Origin: Enterococcus sp. 9E7_DIV0242 | Lineage (GTDB): Bacteria; Bacillota; Bacilli; Lactobacillales; Enterococcaceae | Assembly: GCF_002140975.2 (NCBI RefSeq) | Contig: NZ_CP147247.1 | Location: 248,001 to 312,000 of the forward strand | Reading direction: 5' to 3' | Length of the DNA: 64,000 bases | Shown: positions 53,579-63,140 of the stretch, in pieces | Layout: every line of letters begins with the position of its first letter | Numbering within the stretch: position 1 is the first letter of the stretch | The notes under the pieces: generated by a model | Database searches by the model: none | What the model was told of the DNA's origin: nothing | The model's input: only the letters and a program-made list of their open reading frames with translations | Made by a program: the position numbers and the translations under genes

Positions 53579-54631
53579 ATGGAATTTGTTTATGAGAAAG
53601 ACGATCATCAAAGCCAAGTTATTTATGGCGAGACAGTAGCGTCTCTTTTAAAAAATGAGCCGTTTGGTGGAAGACATGTTCTTTTGATAACGAATCAACG
53701 ATACTATGATTTGTTTTCTGATAAACTGATACAGCTATTCAATGAACGTCAAAATCTTGATTGGTATATTTGTAAAAATGATGTTCACTGTAATAATTTC
53801 TCAGAGTTAGAGGCTCTGCTTTCATTTATAACTACATTTCCTGAGAAAGAGAATTATTTGCTCATTGGTTTGGGAAATGAAGGGGTGATGCATCTTTCGG
53901 CTTTTATTGATCATACAACGATTTTAGAAACAGAGCTATGGTTGATGCCTCTTTCCTTGCAATCGTTGAGTGAGTCGTTAGCAGGGACCGGATTGATCGA
54001 ATTACAACATAAGACAGCATTATCCGTCACTACTTTAGCAGACCGAATCATCTATGATCAAACCATGATTCGAAAAGAGGGGGATCGCCAGCTGATTGAT
54101 TTTCTTGTGTTTATCCAATGTGGACTAGTCTGCAGTCATGATTTTTTGAGAGACTTGTACAAGAATTTCAATGATCAACAGCGCTTGAATCAGCAATCCT
54201 TTAATGGCTTGATGAATCCTTTACTTCGCTATTATCAAAAGGATGAAGAACTTATTCGCAGCTTTGGCCGATTGTTCGAACAGGCCTTCTACCGTGTGGA
54301 TGGCGGGCACTTGTTATCTGTCTATATGAAGCACTTGCTTGGCAGTCTTCTTCAGTTACTATGGTCACAACAGAAAATGGGTTTTTCTTTTCATATAAAG
54401 AATTTTTTGATTTGGTTGATTCGTCTGGGGTATCCCATTGAATTTCCGGACCAAATTTTTGTCAGCGATTATGTGCAGGAGTTATTGAACTGTGCAGAAG
54501 AATATGGAAAAGCTATGGTGTTACAAGATATCGGTGTGCCGGGAGAAGCCGAGTGCTTTGATGCAGAGGAATTGCTTCAAACGGTAGATGAATACAAAAA
54601 AATGATAGAAAACATAAAAAGAGGATTGTGA
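53579..54631 (+). CDS. degenerate 3-dehydroquinate synthase-like (AroB-fold) protein
   Basis: 350 residues from ATG 53579 (AAAGGGGGTG upstream). Order and spacing match AroB: VIYGETVASLL...VLLITNQRYYDLF (start of the NAD domain), YLLIGLGNEGVMHLSAF where AroB has ALGGG-VVGD-AGF, MPLSLQSLSESLAGT where AroB has PTTLLAQVDSSVGGK, and DRIIYDQTMI where AroB has the VLIDT strand. The key GGG, D-SSVGGK lysine and zinc-ligand GH(T)xGH are lost or altered. It is probably a pseudoenzyme. The next genes, ypiA and ypiB, follow the aro region in Bacillus, which supports a relic origin. Confidence 0.65.
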   Translation: MEFVYEKDDHQSQVIYGETVASLLKNEPFGGRHVLLITNQRYYDLFSDKLIQLFNERQNLDWYICKNDVHCNNFSELEALLSFITTFPEKENYLLIGLGNEGVMHLSAFIDHTTILETELWLMPLSLQSLSESLAGTGLIELQHKTALSVTTLADRIIYDQTMIRKEGDRQLIDFLVFIQCGLVCSHDFLRDLYKNFNDQQRLNQQSFNGLMNPLLRYYQKDEELIRSFGRLFEQAFYRVDGGHLLSVYMKHLLGSLLQLLWSQQKMGFSFHIKNFLIWLIRLGYPIEFPDQIFVSDYVQELLNCAEEYGKAMVLQDIGVPGEAECFDAEELLQTVDEYKKMIENIKRGL

Positions 54632-54635
54632 TGAA

Positions 54636-55895
54636 ATGACCTATAGTGAGAAAATGCTACAAGCATTACACAGTGAAAATTTAGCAGAAGCGCAGCTGCT
54701 TTTACAAGAGGCGCTACGAAAGGACGATGGAGATACTTTAGCTGATTTGGGAGAGGAGTTGCTTTCCATAGGCTTCTTGGAGGAAGCAGAGCAGATTTTC
54801 CAAAAGCTGGTTATCGATTATCCGGAAGCAGATGGATTGAACTTGCCATTGGCTGAGATTGCTATTGAAAATGCACAATATGATGAAGCTTTGGATTATT
54901 TAGGCTTGGTTTCAGAAGATAGCCCAAGCTATGTACAAAGTTTGTTGGTTCTGGCAGATTTATACCAAGTGATGGGAATTCCTGAAGTCAGTGAAGCGAA
55001 GTTGAAAGAGGCAGAGCGTTTGTTGCCGGATGAGCCATTGATTGTATTTGCTCTAGCAGAGCTATATTTTGTCAATGGTCAATTCGCTGAAGCGATTGAA
55101 CAGTATACTCGTCTACATGGTGAGTTGGAGACGAAAGAGATTTTCAGAACATCAATCAATGAGCGTTTAGGAACAAGTTATAGTATGATGGGACATTTTG
55201 AAGAAGCCGTTCCTTTTTTTGAAGATAGCTTAAAAGAAGAACAAACGGATGATCGTTTATTTCAATTGGCCTTTACGTATATCCAAATGCATGAAAATCA
55301 AAAAGCAATTATTCTTTTCCAGCAATTACGGGCGCTAAATCCTCAATATCAATCGCTGTATCTCTATTTGGGGGAAGCTTTACAGGAAGAAGAATTATTG
55401 GAAGAAGCGCAGGAAGTGCTTGAGGAAGGAATGAAAGAAAATCCTTTTCAAGTGGACCTTTATCAGCTGGCTTCTGAGAATGCGTACCGGTTGCATGACG
55501 TAGAGAAAGCTGAACGTTTCTTAAAAGAAGCAGTGGCACTTGGAGAAAAAGTTGATGAAAGTCTGTTGACGCTAAGTAACTTGTACCGCACTGAAGGACG
55601 ATTTGAAGAGGTAATTGATGTGTTATCTGGTATGGAAGAAACCAATCATCCGTATGCAGAGTGGAATTTGGCTAATGCCTATAATGAACAGGAAGAGTTC
55701 GAACAAGCGATGCTTCATTACAAACAAGCTTCTCAGGAATTAGCTCATGAACCGGATTTTTTAAAGGAGTATGGGATTTTTCTGAGAGAAGAGGGGCAGT
55801 TGAAAGAAGCAAAAGAAGTACTACAACATTATCTGGCCCACGAACCGGGGGATAATGAGGTAGCATCCCTACTTGATGATTTAGAGGAAGGCTAG
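54636..55895 (+). CDS. ypiA: TPR-repeat protein YpiA
   Basis: 419 residues made of about 10-11 TPR-like repeats (AEQIFQKLVIDYPE, EAIEQYTRLHGE, EEAVPFFEDSLKEEQTDD, KAERFLKEAVALGE, EQAMLHYKQASQE). No catalytic domain is visible. It is a scaffold for protein contacts. It starts 4 nt after the AroB-like gene and ends 8 nt before ypiB, so the three form an operon. Confidence 0.88.
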   Translation: MTYSEKMLQALHSENLAEAQLLLQEALRKDDGDTLADLGEELLSIGFLEEAEQIFQKLVIDYPEADGLNLPLAEIAIENAQYDEALDYLGLVSEDSPSYVQSLLVLADLYQVMGIPEVSEAKLKEAERLLPDEPLIVFALAELYFVNGQFAEAIEQYTRLHGELETKEIFRTSINERLGTSYSMMGHFEEAVPFFEDSLKEEQTDDRLFQLAFTYIQMHENQKAIILFQQLRALNPQYQSLYLYLGEALQEEELLEEAQEVLEEGMKENPFQVDLYQLASENAYRLHDVEKAERFLKEAVALGEKVDESLLTLSNLYRTEGRFEEVIDVLSGMEETNHPYAEWNLANAYNEQEEFEQAMLHYKQASQELAHEPDFLKEYGIFLREEGQLKEAKEVLQHYLAHEPGDNEVASLLDDLEEG

Positions 55896-55903
55896 GTGAT
55901 CGT

Positions 55904-56446
55904 ATGGACATCAATGTCGCGGATAAGAAGAAGTTTCTTGTTTGGCTGGTCAACAATATTTCTTTTAGTAAAAGGGAAATTATTTGGATTTTGAATTACT
56001 TGATCAATCATGAAGTCATTTTGAATAATGTTACCTTTGTTGAGCACGTTGAGAAAACAGAACGTGGGATTCAAATCGCTTCTTCTGAAATACAAGATGA
56101 ACCAATTATTTTGTTTATAAAGGGGAAAATGTTTACAGATACTGATCAGATTTTTCATGAAATTCGTATGAATTGGAAGGATACCTTGTATTTGGAATGT
56201 GTGTTCGGCGATGTCTTTCAGAATCCGGATTATCTGTCTATATTGGAGGACAATCCATTTGCTCCATGGAAAGACTATGTTAGTGAAGAAACCGTGCAGG
56301 AAATAGAAGCTTATTTTAAGCATGAAGAACAGCTGGCGCGGATGAACCTGTTACGTAATCAAATCGATCAATCGCTTGAGGATGGCGATTATGAGGCGTT
56401 TTTGGAACTATCTGATGAACTTAATCGAATGAAGACGCAAGCTTGA
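55904..56446 (+). CDS. ypiB: UPF0302 family protein YpiB
   Basis: 180 residues matching the YpiB pattern: KKKFLVWLVNNISFSKREIIWILNYLINHE near the start (read in parts), and a C-terminal LLRNQIDQSLEDGDYEAFLELSDELN helix pair. The gene follows the TPR gene directly, as in Bacillus. Its role is unknown. Confidence 0.9.
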   Translation: MDINVADKKKFLVWLVNNISFSKREIIWILNYLINHEVILNNVTFVEHVEKTERGIQIASSEIQDEPIILFIKGKMFTDTDQIFHEIRMNWKDTLYLECVFGDVFQNPDYLSILEDNPFAPWKDYVSEETVQEIEAYFKHEEQLARMNLLRNQIDQSLEDGDYEAFLELSDELNRMKTQA

Positions 56447-56474
56447 TTCAGGTATAACTTCTACTAGAAAAATA

Positions 56475-56526
56475 GCAATAGACCGACTTTAAAAGGAGAA
56501 AATGCTCCTCTTAAGGTCGGTCTATA
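56475..56526. terminator. terminator between ypiB and yitT
   Basis: ATAGACCGAC-GGAG pairs with CTCC-GTCGGTCTAT; usable by both converging genes. Confidence 0.82.
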
Positions 56527-56536
56527 TCTTCTAGTA

Positions 56537-57427
56537 TTAAGTACCGGCACGACTCTTTTTGAAGAGTCTTTTTGTCGGTTTCGCATATGTGAAGCCTTCT
56601 CCGATTGCCTCATGAACATTGAGCACAGAGATAAAGGCTTTCGGGTCGAGCTCATGAACAATTCGTTTGACTTCAATGATTTCACTTGGGCTAACAACAA
56701 CATACAGGATTTTTCTATCTACTTGAGAATAACCACCTTGTCCGGAAAGATAGGTGACACCACGTTCTAACAAATGCATAACGACTTCTCCGATATCTTC
56801 GGCTTGATTGGAGATGACGAGAATCCCTTTTGCTGAATAAGCACCGTCTAATACGGAATCTACAATCTTACTGAATACAAAGGAAACAATCAGAGTATAC
56901 ATCATTCGTTTGACATCCAAATAACTTAAAGAGAGAGTCAATACCAAAATGTCAAACAACAGTAAGGAGCGTCCCATACTGACACCGTATTTTTTTTCTA
57001 ATATTCGAGCAATCACATCGCTTCCGCCAGTCGTGCCGCCAACACGATAAATAAGTCCGCTCCCGATACCACCGGCAAGCCCGGCAAGTAAAGAGGCAAT
57101 TAAAAGATCATGATCCAAATTTATCTCTACCGGAATGCGTTGGAAAATCCATAAAAACCCGGAAAGTGAAACTGTTCCAACGATCGTATAATAAAACGCA
57201 TGTTTCCCCAGAATCTTACCACCGATCAAAATCAGTGGAATATTGATCAGTAGGGTTGAGTATGCGGGATTGATCTTAAAGAGTGCAAGGAGAATCAAGG
57301 TAACTCCTGTTACACCTCCTTCTGCCAAATCATTCGCAATATTGATATTTACAAGCCCGAATGCATAGAGGGCTGTTCCGATTAAAATAATAATAATATC
57401 TTTTACATAAAAATTTTTTTCTTCCAT
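56537..57427 (-). CDS. YitT family membrane protein (DUF2179)
   Basis: 296 residues, ATG with AAGGAGGCG. Five or six membrane segments (about 10-215) with NINIANDLAEGGVTGVTLILLAL and GLIYRVGGTTGGSDVIARIL are typical of YitT. The C-terminal DUF2179 domain (about 220-285) has GVTYLSGQGGYS and VNVHEAIGEGF-like ends. The function is not established. It is monocistronic. Confidence 0.93.
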   Translation of the reverse strand: MEEKNFYVKDIIIILIGTALYAFGLVNINIANDLAEGGVTGVTLILLALFKINPAYSTLLINIPLILIGGKILGKHAFYYTIVGTVSLSGFLWIFQRIPVEINLDHDLLIASLLAGLAGGIGSGLIYRVGGTTGGSDVIARILEKKYGVSMGRSLLLFDILVLTLSLSYLDVKRMMYTLIVSFVFSKIVDSVLDGAYSAKGILVISNQAEDIGEVVMHLLERGVTYLSGQGGYSQVDRKILYVVVSPSEIIEVKRIVHELDPKAFISVLNVHEAIGEGFTYAKPTKRLFKKSRAGT

Positions 57428-57541
57428 ACAAACGCCTCCTTTTCCTTCATCACTTTATCACTCCCACGAAAAAACGACAAGAAGAATCTTTTCAATAGAA
57501 AAACTTTTTGTTAAGATGTGAAGGAAGGAAGGTTGTGCAAA

Positions 57542-57886
57542 ATGGAAAAAACAGAATCTCTTAAAGAAATGCAGGCAGAAGTAGATGCCTATATCAAACA
57601 ATTTAAAACCGGGTATTTCTCACCATTAAGCCAAATGGCACGATTGACAGAAGAGGTCGGTGAGTTGGCTCGGGAAATCAATCACTATTACGGAGAGAAG
57701 CCGAAGAAAGCCGAAGAGAAACCTAAAACAGTGGAAGAAGAGCTCGGCGATGTGCTCTTTGTGACGCTGATTATGGCCAATTCACTGGATATCGATTTAA
57801 CAGAATCATTTAATAAAAATATGGCGAAGTTCAACCAACGGGATAAATATAGGTTCGAACGAAAGGATGGAAAAACACATGATTAA
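57542..57886 (+). CDS. MazG-like nucleotide pyrophosphohydrolase
   Basis: 114 residues from ATG 57542 (GAAGGAAGG upstream; the frame from 57518 lacks a site). It has the MazG metal motif: [19 protein letters not shown] (E-x-x-E) and [21 protein letters not shown] (E-x-x-D). It matches YpjD, whose gene precedes dapB in Bacillus. It hydrolyses non-canonical NTPs. It overlaps dapB. Confidence 0.92.
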   Translation: MEKTESLKEMQAEVDAYIKQFKTGYFSPLSQMARLTEEVGELAREINHYYGEKPKKAEEKPKTVEEELGDVLFVTLIMANSLDIDLTESFNKNMAKFNQRDKYRFERKDGKTHD

Positions 57887-58664
57887 AGTAGCAGTCGCTG
57901 GATTTAAAGGGAAAATGGGCAGTACAGCAGTAAATATGGTTCTTGAACACGCGGATCTTAAGCTTGTCAGTGTTCTTGATCCATTTTCGGAGGAAACAAA
58001 TTTGAATGAGCTGGCTGGCTATGAAGCAGATGTGCCAGTATTTAAGACAAAGGAAGAGTTGCTGATAAGTACACCAGATGTTTGGATTGATTTTACGATT
58101 CCGTCGGTGGCCTATGAAAATACACGCTTTGCTATTGAAAATAGCATTGCTCCTGTGGTTGGTACGACAGGGTTCACAGAGGAACAGATTCAAAGCTTGA
58201 AAAAGAAATCTGCAGAGTTGAAGGTTGGAGGGTTGATTGCGCCTAACTTTGCTGTAGGTGCTGTTTTGATGATGCAATTTGCTAAAAAAGCAGCGGAATA
58301 TTTTCCGGATGTAGAAATCATTGAACTCCACCACGACAATAAATTGGATGCACCTAGTGGAACTGCGTTGAAGACGGCAGAAATGATGGCAGAGGTACGG
58401 CGGACAAAAAATCAAGGTCACCCTGAGGAAGAAGAGTTGATTGCCGGAGCACGAGGTGCTGATTATGATGGGATGAAAATTCACAGTGTCAGACTTCCAG
58501 GCTTGATTGCACATCAACAAGTTCAGTTTGGAGGAATCGGTGAAGGCTTGACGATTCGCCACGATTCCTATGACCGTAGTTCGTTCATGACAGGTGTTGC
58601 TTTGAGCTGTAAAAAGGTCGTTGATTTGGAAGAGCTAGTTTATGGATTGGAAAATCTTTTATGA
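57879..58664 (+). CDS. dapB: 4-hydroxy-tetrahydrodipicolinate reductase
   Basis: 261 residues from ATG 57879. NAD(P)-binding [14 protein letters not shown] (about 4-17), [22 protein letters not shown], and the catalytic [20 protein letters not shown] (about 149-168) with His and Lys. DapB makes tetrahydrodipicolinate for lysine and diaminopimelate synthesis. It overlaps mazG by 8 bp and cca by 4 bp. Confidence 0.97.
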   Translation: MIKVAVAGFKGKMGSTAVNMVLEHADLKLVSVLDPFSEETNLNELAGYEADVPVFKTKEELLISTPDVWIDFTIPSVAYENTRFAIENSIAPVVGTTGFTEEQIQSLKKKSAELKVGGLIAPNFAVGAVLMMQFAKKAAEYFPDVEIIELHHDNKLDAPSGTALKTAEMMAEVRRTKNQGHPEEEELIAGARGADYDGMKIHSVRLPGLIAHQQVQFGGIGEGLTIRHDSYDRSSFMTGVALSCKKVVDLEELVYGLENLL

Positions 58665-59881
58665 AATTGGAACAACTACCACAAGAGTTCGTCAAGGCTT
58701 CTGTGGTCATAGAAGAAATAGAAAAGCATGGCTTCGAGGCATATTTTGTCGGCGGTAGTGTTAGAGATACTTTGCTTGGGAAAAAAAGTCATGACGTGGA
58801 TATAGCAACTAGTGCCTATCCGGAAGAAATCAAGCACATTTTTAAACGAACAGTGGATGTTGGCATTGATCATGGGACTGTTTTGGTTTTGCATGAAGAA
58901 GACCAATATGAAATCACGACCTTTCGAACAGAGTCAACCTACCAGGATTATCGAAGACCAGATCATGTAACGTTTGTTCGCTCTCTCGAAGAGGATTTGA
59001 AACGCCGAGATTTCACAATCAATGCATTGGCGATGGACAAAGAAGGGACTATTATTGATTTATTTCATGGGCTAGATGATTTGCAAAAAGGGGTGATCCG
59101 AGCAGTAGGTGATCCTAAAGAACGTTTTCACGAAGATGCACTACGGATGATGAGAGGACTTCGCTTTGCCAGTCAACTCGATTTTGAAATTGAAAAAGAA
59201 ACGCTTGGTGCGATTTATTTGTTCCATTCGCTTCTCGCTAAAATATCTGTAGAACGAATTGCCATTGAGTTTATCAAGATGTTGCTTGGAAAAAATCGTC
59301 AGAAGGGGCTGACCTCATTCATCGAAACGGAATGCTATCAAAGCTGTCCGGGGCTTAAAGAGCGATTGACTGGGCTGCTTGCCTTTTCAGAGTTGCCTAA
59401 TCGAAGGATCGAGGAAGAAGGACAGGCGTGGACCTTACTGCTTAAAGAGCTAAACATCGCGAGTTCTGATACACGGGATTTTTTGAAATGTTGGAAGCTT
59501 TCCAATCATCTGATTCATGAGGTAGCAGAGCTTTCCTTTGGTTTGAAGCAACGTTTAGCGGGTGAATGGCAAGCACAGGAGCTTTTCCGATTAGGCTTGG
59601 AGCAGTCTCTTTCTGTAGAAAAAATAGTGCCATTTTATGGTCAGAAAGCAGATTGTGAGGGAACAGAAAGAAAGTTTTCAGAACTACCAATTACGGAACG
59701 AAAACAGTTGAGGATAACAGGCAATGACCTGTTAGCTGAAATTGACAGACAACCTGGAAAATGGTTAGGAGAGTTGATTGACCGACTTGAGGCGGCAGTA
59801 ATCAATAGGGAAGTAGCTAACGATCGCGAGCAACTCCTTGCTTTTTCCAGGGATTTTGTGAAAGTGGAGGATGAATCATGA
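58661..59881 (+). CDS. cca: CCA tRNA nucleotidyltransferase
   Basis: 406 residues. Class II motif [28 protein letters not shown] (G-G-S-V-R and D-x-D, read in parts). Template and neck regions: [44 protein letters not shown]. It adds CCA to tRNA 3' ends. In Bacillus mgsA and bshA lie between dapB and cca; here they are missing. Confidence 0.96.
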   Translation: MKLEQLPQEFVKASVVIEEIEKHGFEAYFVGGSVRDTLLGKKSHDVDIATSAYPEEIKHIFKRTVDVGIDHGTVLVLHEEDQYEITTFRTESTYQDYRRPDHVTFVRSLEEDLKRRDFTINALAMDKEGTIIDLFHGLDDLQKGVIRAVGDPKERFHEDALRMMRGLRFASQLDFEIEKETLGAIYLFHSLLAKISVERIAIEFIKMLLGKNRQKGLTSFIETECYQSCPGLKERLTGLLAFSELPNRRIEEEGQAWTLLLKELNIASSDTRDFLKCWKLSNHLIHEVAELSFGLKQRLAGEWQAQELFRLGLEQSLSVEKIVPFYGQKADCEGTERKFSELPITERKQLRITGNDLLAEIDRQPGKWLGELIDRLEAAVINREVANDREQLLAFSRDFVKVEDES

Positions 59882-60237
59882 CTGTTTATTCGAAAACCTT
59901 TATTGTGGAAGCAACCCAGACTGCACGAGAAATTGGTTCTGGTGATCTAGATGTATTGGCAACCCCGGCATTGATTGCGATGATAGAAAATACCGCACGT
60001 GATTTTCTGAGCAACGATTTGGCAGAGGAAGAGACAAGTGTGGGCACAAAGCTTGATATAAAACATTTACGACCATCAATTGTAGGTGCTGAGATTTTGG
60101 TGAATGTGAATTTAGAAGCAAAAGAAGGGGCTAAAGTAGCGTATTCATTTGAGGTATATGACAGTTCCAAACTGATTGCCACAGGCACACATCAGCGTGC
60201 TGTTGTAGTGACAGAGGTCTTTTTAAGTAGGTTATAA
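59878..60237 (+). CDS. hotdog-fold thioesterase (FlK-like)
   Basis: 119 residues. LATPALIAMIENTARDFLSN (about 26-45) and VGTKLDIKHLRPSIVGAEI (about 53-71) match the acyl-CoA thioesterase group related to FlK. A single hotdog domain is present, with E/T/H positions that can act in catalysis. It overlaps cca by 4 bp and ends the dapB-cca operon. Confidence 0.82.
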   Translation: MTVYSKTFIVEATQTAREIGSGDLDVLATPALIAMIENTARDFLSNDLAEEETSVGTKLDIKHLRPSIVGAEILVNVNLEAKEGAKVAYSFEVYDSSKLIATGTHQRAVVVTEVFLSRL

Positions 60238-60321
60238 TTACAGGCGTATTTTTAGGCAGTTTTCACAAAGTATGCTAAACTGAAAGGTGTTAAGAATTTA
60301 TTTATTAAGGAGAAAAATACT

Positions 60322-60774
60322 ATGGCAAGAGAAATGACAGGGTTAAAATTTTATTTCAGAAATGGCGAAACATGGACAATCGGCCGCCGTTATATTGGTG
60401 ACCTATGGATCAAGCAAATTACAACAAGCTTTGGCCGTATCAACGGAAGTGAATTCGTAGAAATTCATCCATGTGCAGGATTCAAAATCGAAATATTCCA
60501 AGAAGGCGATCATGTTCAAACACATGATATCAACATGGGTGGTTTGGAATCAGGCATGTTTGCTCGTGCGTTAAAATATGAAGATATTGAACGTATGGAA
60601 ATTCTTTACAAAAGTGGCACACCTGACTTGGTATACTTCCCATATAAAGATAAAAGTGATGAAGGATTGGATAATGTATACCAATCTACTAAAATCAGTG
60701 AAAAAACAAATAGCTTGTATATCGTGATCGATCCTGCACAAACAGTAGATGACGTGTACGCAGCAGAATTCTAA
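60322..60774 (+). CDS. hypothetical cytosolic protein
   Basis: 150 residues, ATG with AAGGAGAA. No membrane segment or signal. It is rich in aromatic beta-strand-like segments (LKFYFRNGETWTIGRRYIGD, GSEFVEIHPCAGFKIEIF). I do not recognise the family. Codon use and the ribosome site are like those of its neighbours, so it is a genuine gene. It has its own terminator. Confidence 0.75.
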   Translation: MAREMTGLKFYFRNGETWTIGRRYIGDLWIKQITTSFGRINGSEFVEIHPCAGFKIEIFQEGDHVQTHDINMGGLESGMFARALKYEDIERMEILYKSGTPDLVYFPYKDKSDEGLDNVYQSTKISEKTNSLYIVIDPAQTVDDVYAAEF

Positions 60775-60834
60775 AAAATAGGAACAGATAGAATAGGAAC
60801 GACAATCGCTTCTATCTATGTCTTTGAAATGAAT

Positions 60835-60868
60835 GAAGTGACTTCCAGTTGGAGGTTGCTTCTTTTTT
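60835..60868 (+). terminator. terminator before the second padR operon
   Basis: GAAGTGACTTCC pairs with GGAGGTTGCTTC (12 bp, three G-U), then six T. Confidence 0.85.
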
Positions 60869-60888
60869 GTTCTATATCTAAATCAATA

Positions 60889-60936
60889 TTGACAGTTAAA
60901 AAATATACAGTTAAACTATATATAGTAAAACTGTAT
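60889..60936 (+). promoter_or_regulatory. promoter and palindrome before the second padR gene
   Basis: TTGACA (60889-60894), 17-nt spacer, TAAACT (60912-60917). The palindrome ATACAGTT...AACTGTAT (60905-60936) encloses ACTATATATAGT and covers the -10 and start point, so binding there would block transcription. Confidence 0.65.
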
Positions 60937-60953
60937 AGCGAGGGATAATCAGA

Positions 60954-61268
60954 ATGAAACAGTCACAAAATTCGATGACAGAGACAACTTTTTTGATCCT
61001 GCTTTCGTTAGTTAAAGAGAAACACGGGTATGGTGTGATCAAGGAAATTGAAGAGCGGACACAAGGGAGAGTAACTATTGCTGCGGGTACATTGTATACG
61101 GCTTTTGATATTTTAAAAAAGAAACAATGGATTGAAGAAACCAGTAAAAGTGAGGGAAGACGTAAAAACTATCGCTTAACACTAGCTGGAAAGAATGCTC
61201 TAAAAGAAGAACGCAGACGTTTGGAAGAAAATTTACATCTTTACGATCAAATAATAGGAGGGAACTAA
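60954..61268 (+). CDS. PadR-family transcriptional regulator
   Basis: 104 residues, ATG with GCGAGGGATAA. The PadR winged helix has TETTFLILLSLVKEKHGYGVIKEIE (read in parts), IAAGTLYTAFDILKKKQWIEE and a wing with GRRKNYRLT. It is a short s2 type. It starts an operon with a DUF2812 protein, a common PadR pairing, and the palindrome upstream suggests autorepression. Confidence 0.9.
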   Translation: MKQSQNSMTETTFLILLSLVKEKHGYGVIKEIEERTQGRVTIAAGTLYTAFDILKKKQWIEETSKSEGRRKNYRLTLAGKNALKEERRRLEENLHLYDQIIGGN

Positions 61269-61269
61269 G

Positions 61270-61857
61270 ATGGGAAAATTTAGATTATGGATTTCACCAA
61301 GATTTGAAGAAAATTTCATTAACAAGCAGGCGCAACTTGGCAGGAAGCTCGTTCAAATTAGTCCTTTCAGCTTATTAGTTCCTTTAGAAATCCATTACTA
61401 CAAATTTGAGAAAACAAAAGATACTTATCTTTTTAAGAATGATATGCGACACTTCAAAACGAAAGAAGAGCAGGTGGAGTATCTACAGTTGATGGCTGAT
61501 GATGGATGGGAATTATTTAAAGGAAATTATACACCTGATTATTGGGGGATGCAGAGCTATTACTTCTTTCGGGTCAATACGGATAGGGACAATGATATTT
61601 ATTCAGACCAAACAACGAAACTGATCAATAACTATAATGTAGCAAGTTATTTCTTGATGGTTAGCCTTATATTCTTGTTTCTGTGTCTCATTTTCCCTTA
61701 CTATCAAAATCGTCCAATTTCAGATAATCTCTTAAGTGTTTTGCTTTCATTCATTTTCCCGATTACAGCATTTGTGATGTTCATTGCTTCAGCTGTTACA
61801 AGGTGGATGATTCGACGAAAACTAAAAGAGCTGGCAGTGACAGAGGGAGAAATTTAA
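61270..61857 (+). CDS. DUF2812 membrane protein
   Basis: 195 residues, starting 1 nt after padR (AGGAGGG upstream). The first 100 residues hold the soluble DUF2812 domain (RHFKTKEEQVEYLQLMADDGWEL, YYFFRV). Two membrane segments (about 124-142 and 157-177) follow. Members are always found with PadR regulators; the function is not known. Confidence 0.85.
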   Translation: MGKFRLWISPRFEENFINKQAQLGRKLVQISPFSLLVPLEIHYYKFEKTKDTYLFKNDMRHFKTKEEQVEYLQLMADDGWELFKGNYTPDYWGMQSYYFFRVNTDRDNDIYSDQTTKLINNYNVASYFLMVSLIFLFLCLIFPYYQNRPISDNLLSVLLSFIFPITAFVMFIASAVTRWMIRRKLKELAVTEGEI

Positions 61858-62123
61858 TTTTTATTGATAAACTGGATGAGAAATTTTCCCAAAATTACTT
61901 GCTCAAAAAAATAGAAATTTATTTCATGCAAAGGAAGTCCCTATTCATTTGAGAAGGAAAAAGATTTCGAAATATTGGGAATAAAGATGCAGTCTAGCAT
62001 AAGATACTTTAAGAATCGTGCTTTTTTATTAATACTTGTCACTTCCTTGTTATATTTTGACAGACAATTGTAAATGTACAAGGTGCTCCGCTATTCTATA
62101 ATAGGGAACAAGGAGGAACGACT
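61858..62123 (+). other. intergenic region with a PadR-like dyad before the permease-like gene
   Basis: AT-rich, no gene. TTGTA-AATG-TACAA (62068-62081) is a short palindrome. A promoter TGTACA-N16-TATAAT overlaps it, so the site could control the downstream gene. Confidence 0.4.
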
Positions 62124-62801
62124 ATGCTGACTGAGGTATCAATGATTCTTTACTATACTGTAACCAGCTCTTTTCGGTCGCTTGTTAGAAGGAGAGGGTA
62201 TTTCTCATCCTTTATAATGATCGGTCTTTTGTTCTTTCTTTTTTTCTTCAGCTGGAAGTGGGTCGACTTTTTCTCCTCTTGGATCATTTTAGAAACAGTG
62301 TTGCAAGAGATGGCGAAAGAAGATGAAGCAGCCTCTTTTCAACCCTTGATTTTATTGCTGACTATTTTAAGAACAGGAACTATACTGGTGTGTTTTTTTC
62401 TTTTTCTTGCAGTGATTTTATATACAAAGCATTTCTATAAACAGAAAGCTGGTATTGAACAGGAAGAAATAGTGATTAAGCGATTGCTTGGGGAGCGCTC
62501 TGCTATCATTGCGAGTGAGTTTGTCCTGGAGGCAGGATATATTCTTGTATTTTTCGGCAGTATTTCGCTAGTATTATCAACGATTATTTTTAAGAAGCTG
62601 CTTCGCGATATTCAGGTTTTGGGCGCATTCCAGAACGTGGTCGAGAGATTTGACCCGCATCATGGTATCGAATTTCTTCTTTTTTTGGTGGTCATTTGTC
62701 TAACACTACTCTCTATATTTTATACTGTTTATCGACAGGCGGATAGGGAAGCTTTAGCGTCGCCAAGTAGTACCAACAGTGGGGATAAGGAAGAAGATTG
62801 A
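62124..62801 (+). CDS. permease-like membrane protein
   Basis: 225 residues, ATG with AAGGAGGAAC. Four hydrophobic segments: about 28-48, 72-96, 128-152 and 190-210. KHFYKQKAGIEQEEIVIKRLLGERSAIIASEF (read in parts) resembles the cytoplasmic helix of FtsX-like permeases, but the extracellular MacB-like domain is absent. No ABC ATPase is adjacent. It ends in a Ser/Asp/Glu tail. The function is unknown. Confidence 0.65.
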   Translation: MLTEVSMILYYTVTSSFRSLVRRRGYFSSFIMIGLLFFLFFFSWKWVDFFSSWIILETVLQEMAKEDEAASFQPLILLLTILRTGTILVCFFLFLAVILYTKHFYKQKAGIEQEEIVIKRLLGERSAIIASEFVLEAGYILVFFGSISLVLSTIIFKKLLRDIQVLGAFQNVVERFDPHHGIEFLLFLVVICLTLLSIFYTVYRQADREALASPSSTNSGDKEED

Positions 62802-62877
62802 TCATAGAGCTGCCATGGAAAAGATAGTACAAAAAGACTACTGGAAAAATAAAGTTGACATTTTTTATAAAAAACAG

Positions 62878-62907
62878 TTGACAATCTATTGAACGGCGGA
62901 GTATACT
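62878..62907 (+). promoter_or_regulatory. promoter of the aroE leader
   Basis: TTGACA (62878-62883), 18-nt spacer, TATACT (62902-62907). A second TTGACA occurs at 62855. The expected start is near 62914, about 30 nt before the leader-peptide ATG. Confidence 0.75.
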
Positions 62908-62943
62908 TACTTCAATTCTTAAAACAGTAGTGGAGTGATTCGT

Positions 62944-63006
62944 ATGAAAACGACAATTAAAAAACTAACACAACTAAATAAGTATTACTTTAGCTATTTT
63001 AGATGA
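62944..63006 (+). CDS. 20-residue leader peptide rich in Tyr and Phe
   Basis: The frame reads MKTTIKKLTQLNKYYFSYFR and ends at TGA 63004-63006. GGAGTG lies 8 nt before the ATG, and a consensus promoter lies just upstream. Five of the last seven residues are Tyr or Phe (codons 62983-62991 and 62995-63000). The paired RNA segments start directly after the stop, and aroE of the aromatic pathway follows. This is the design of a ribosome-sensing attenuation peptide. Tyr/Phe starvation would stall the ribosome before segment 1. Confidence 0.75.
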   Translation: MKTTIKKLTQLNKYYFSYFR

Positions 63007-63092
63007 GTTTGTATTCATGAGTATCGTGGATGCAAACAATGCAAAACGCAAGTTTGTATCTATGATGGCTAAGGGATTTAAGCATGACTTTT

Positions 63093-63126
63093 AAGCCGCA
63101 TAGATGAAAATCTATAGTGGCTTTTT
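63093..63126 (+). terminator. attenuator terminator 1
   Basis: AAGCC (63093-63097) pairs with GGCTT (63119-63123) and ATAGAT with ATCTAT across a GAAA loop, then T-run. Moderate strength. Confidence 0.7.
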
Positions 63127-63140
63127 ATATTATCTTTTTT

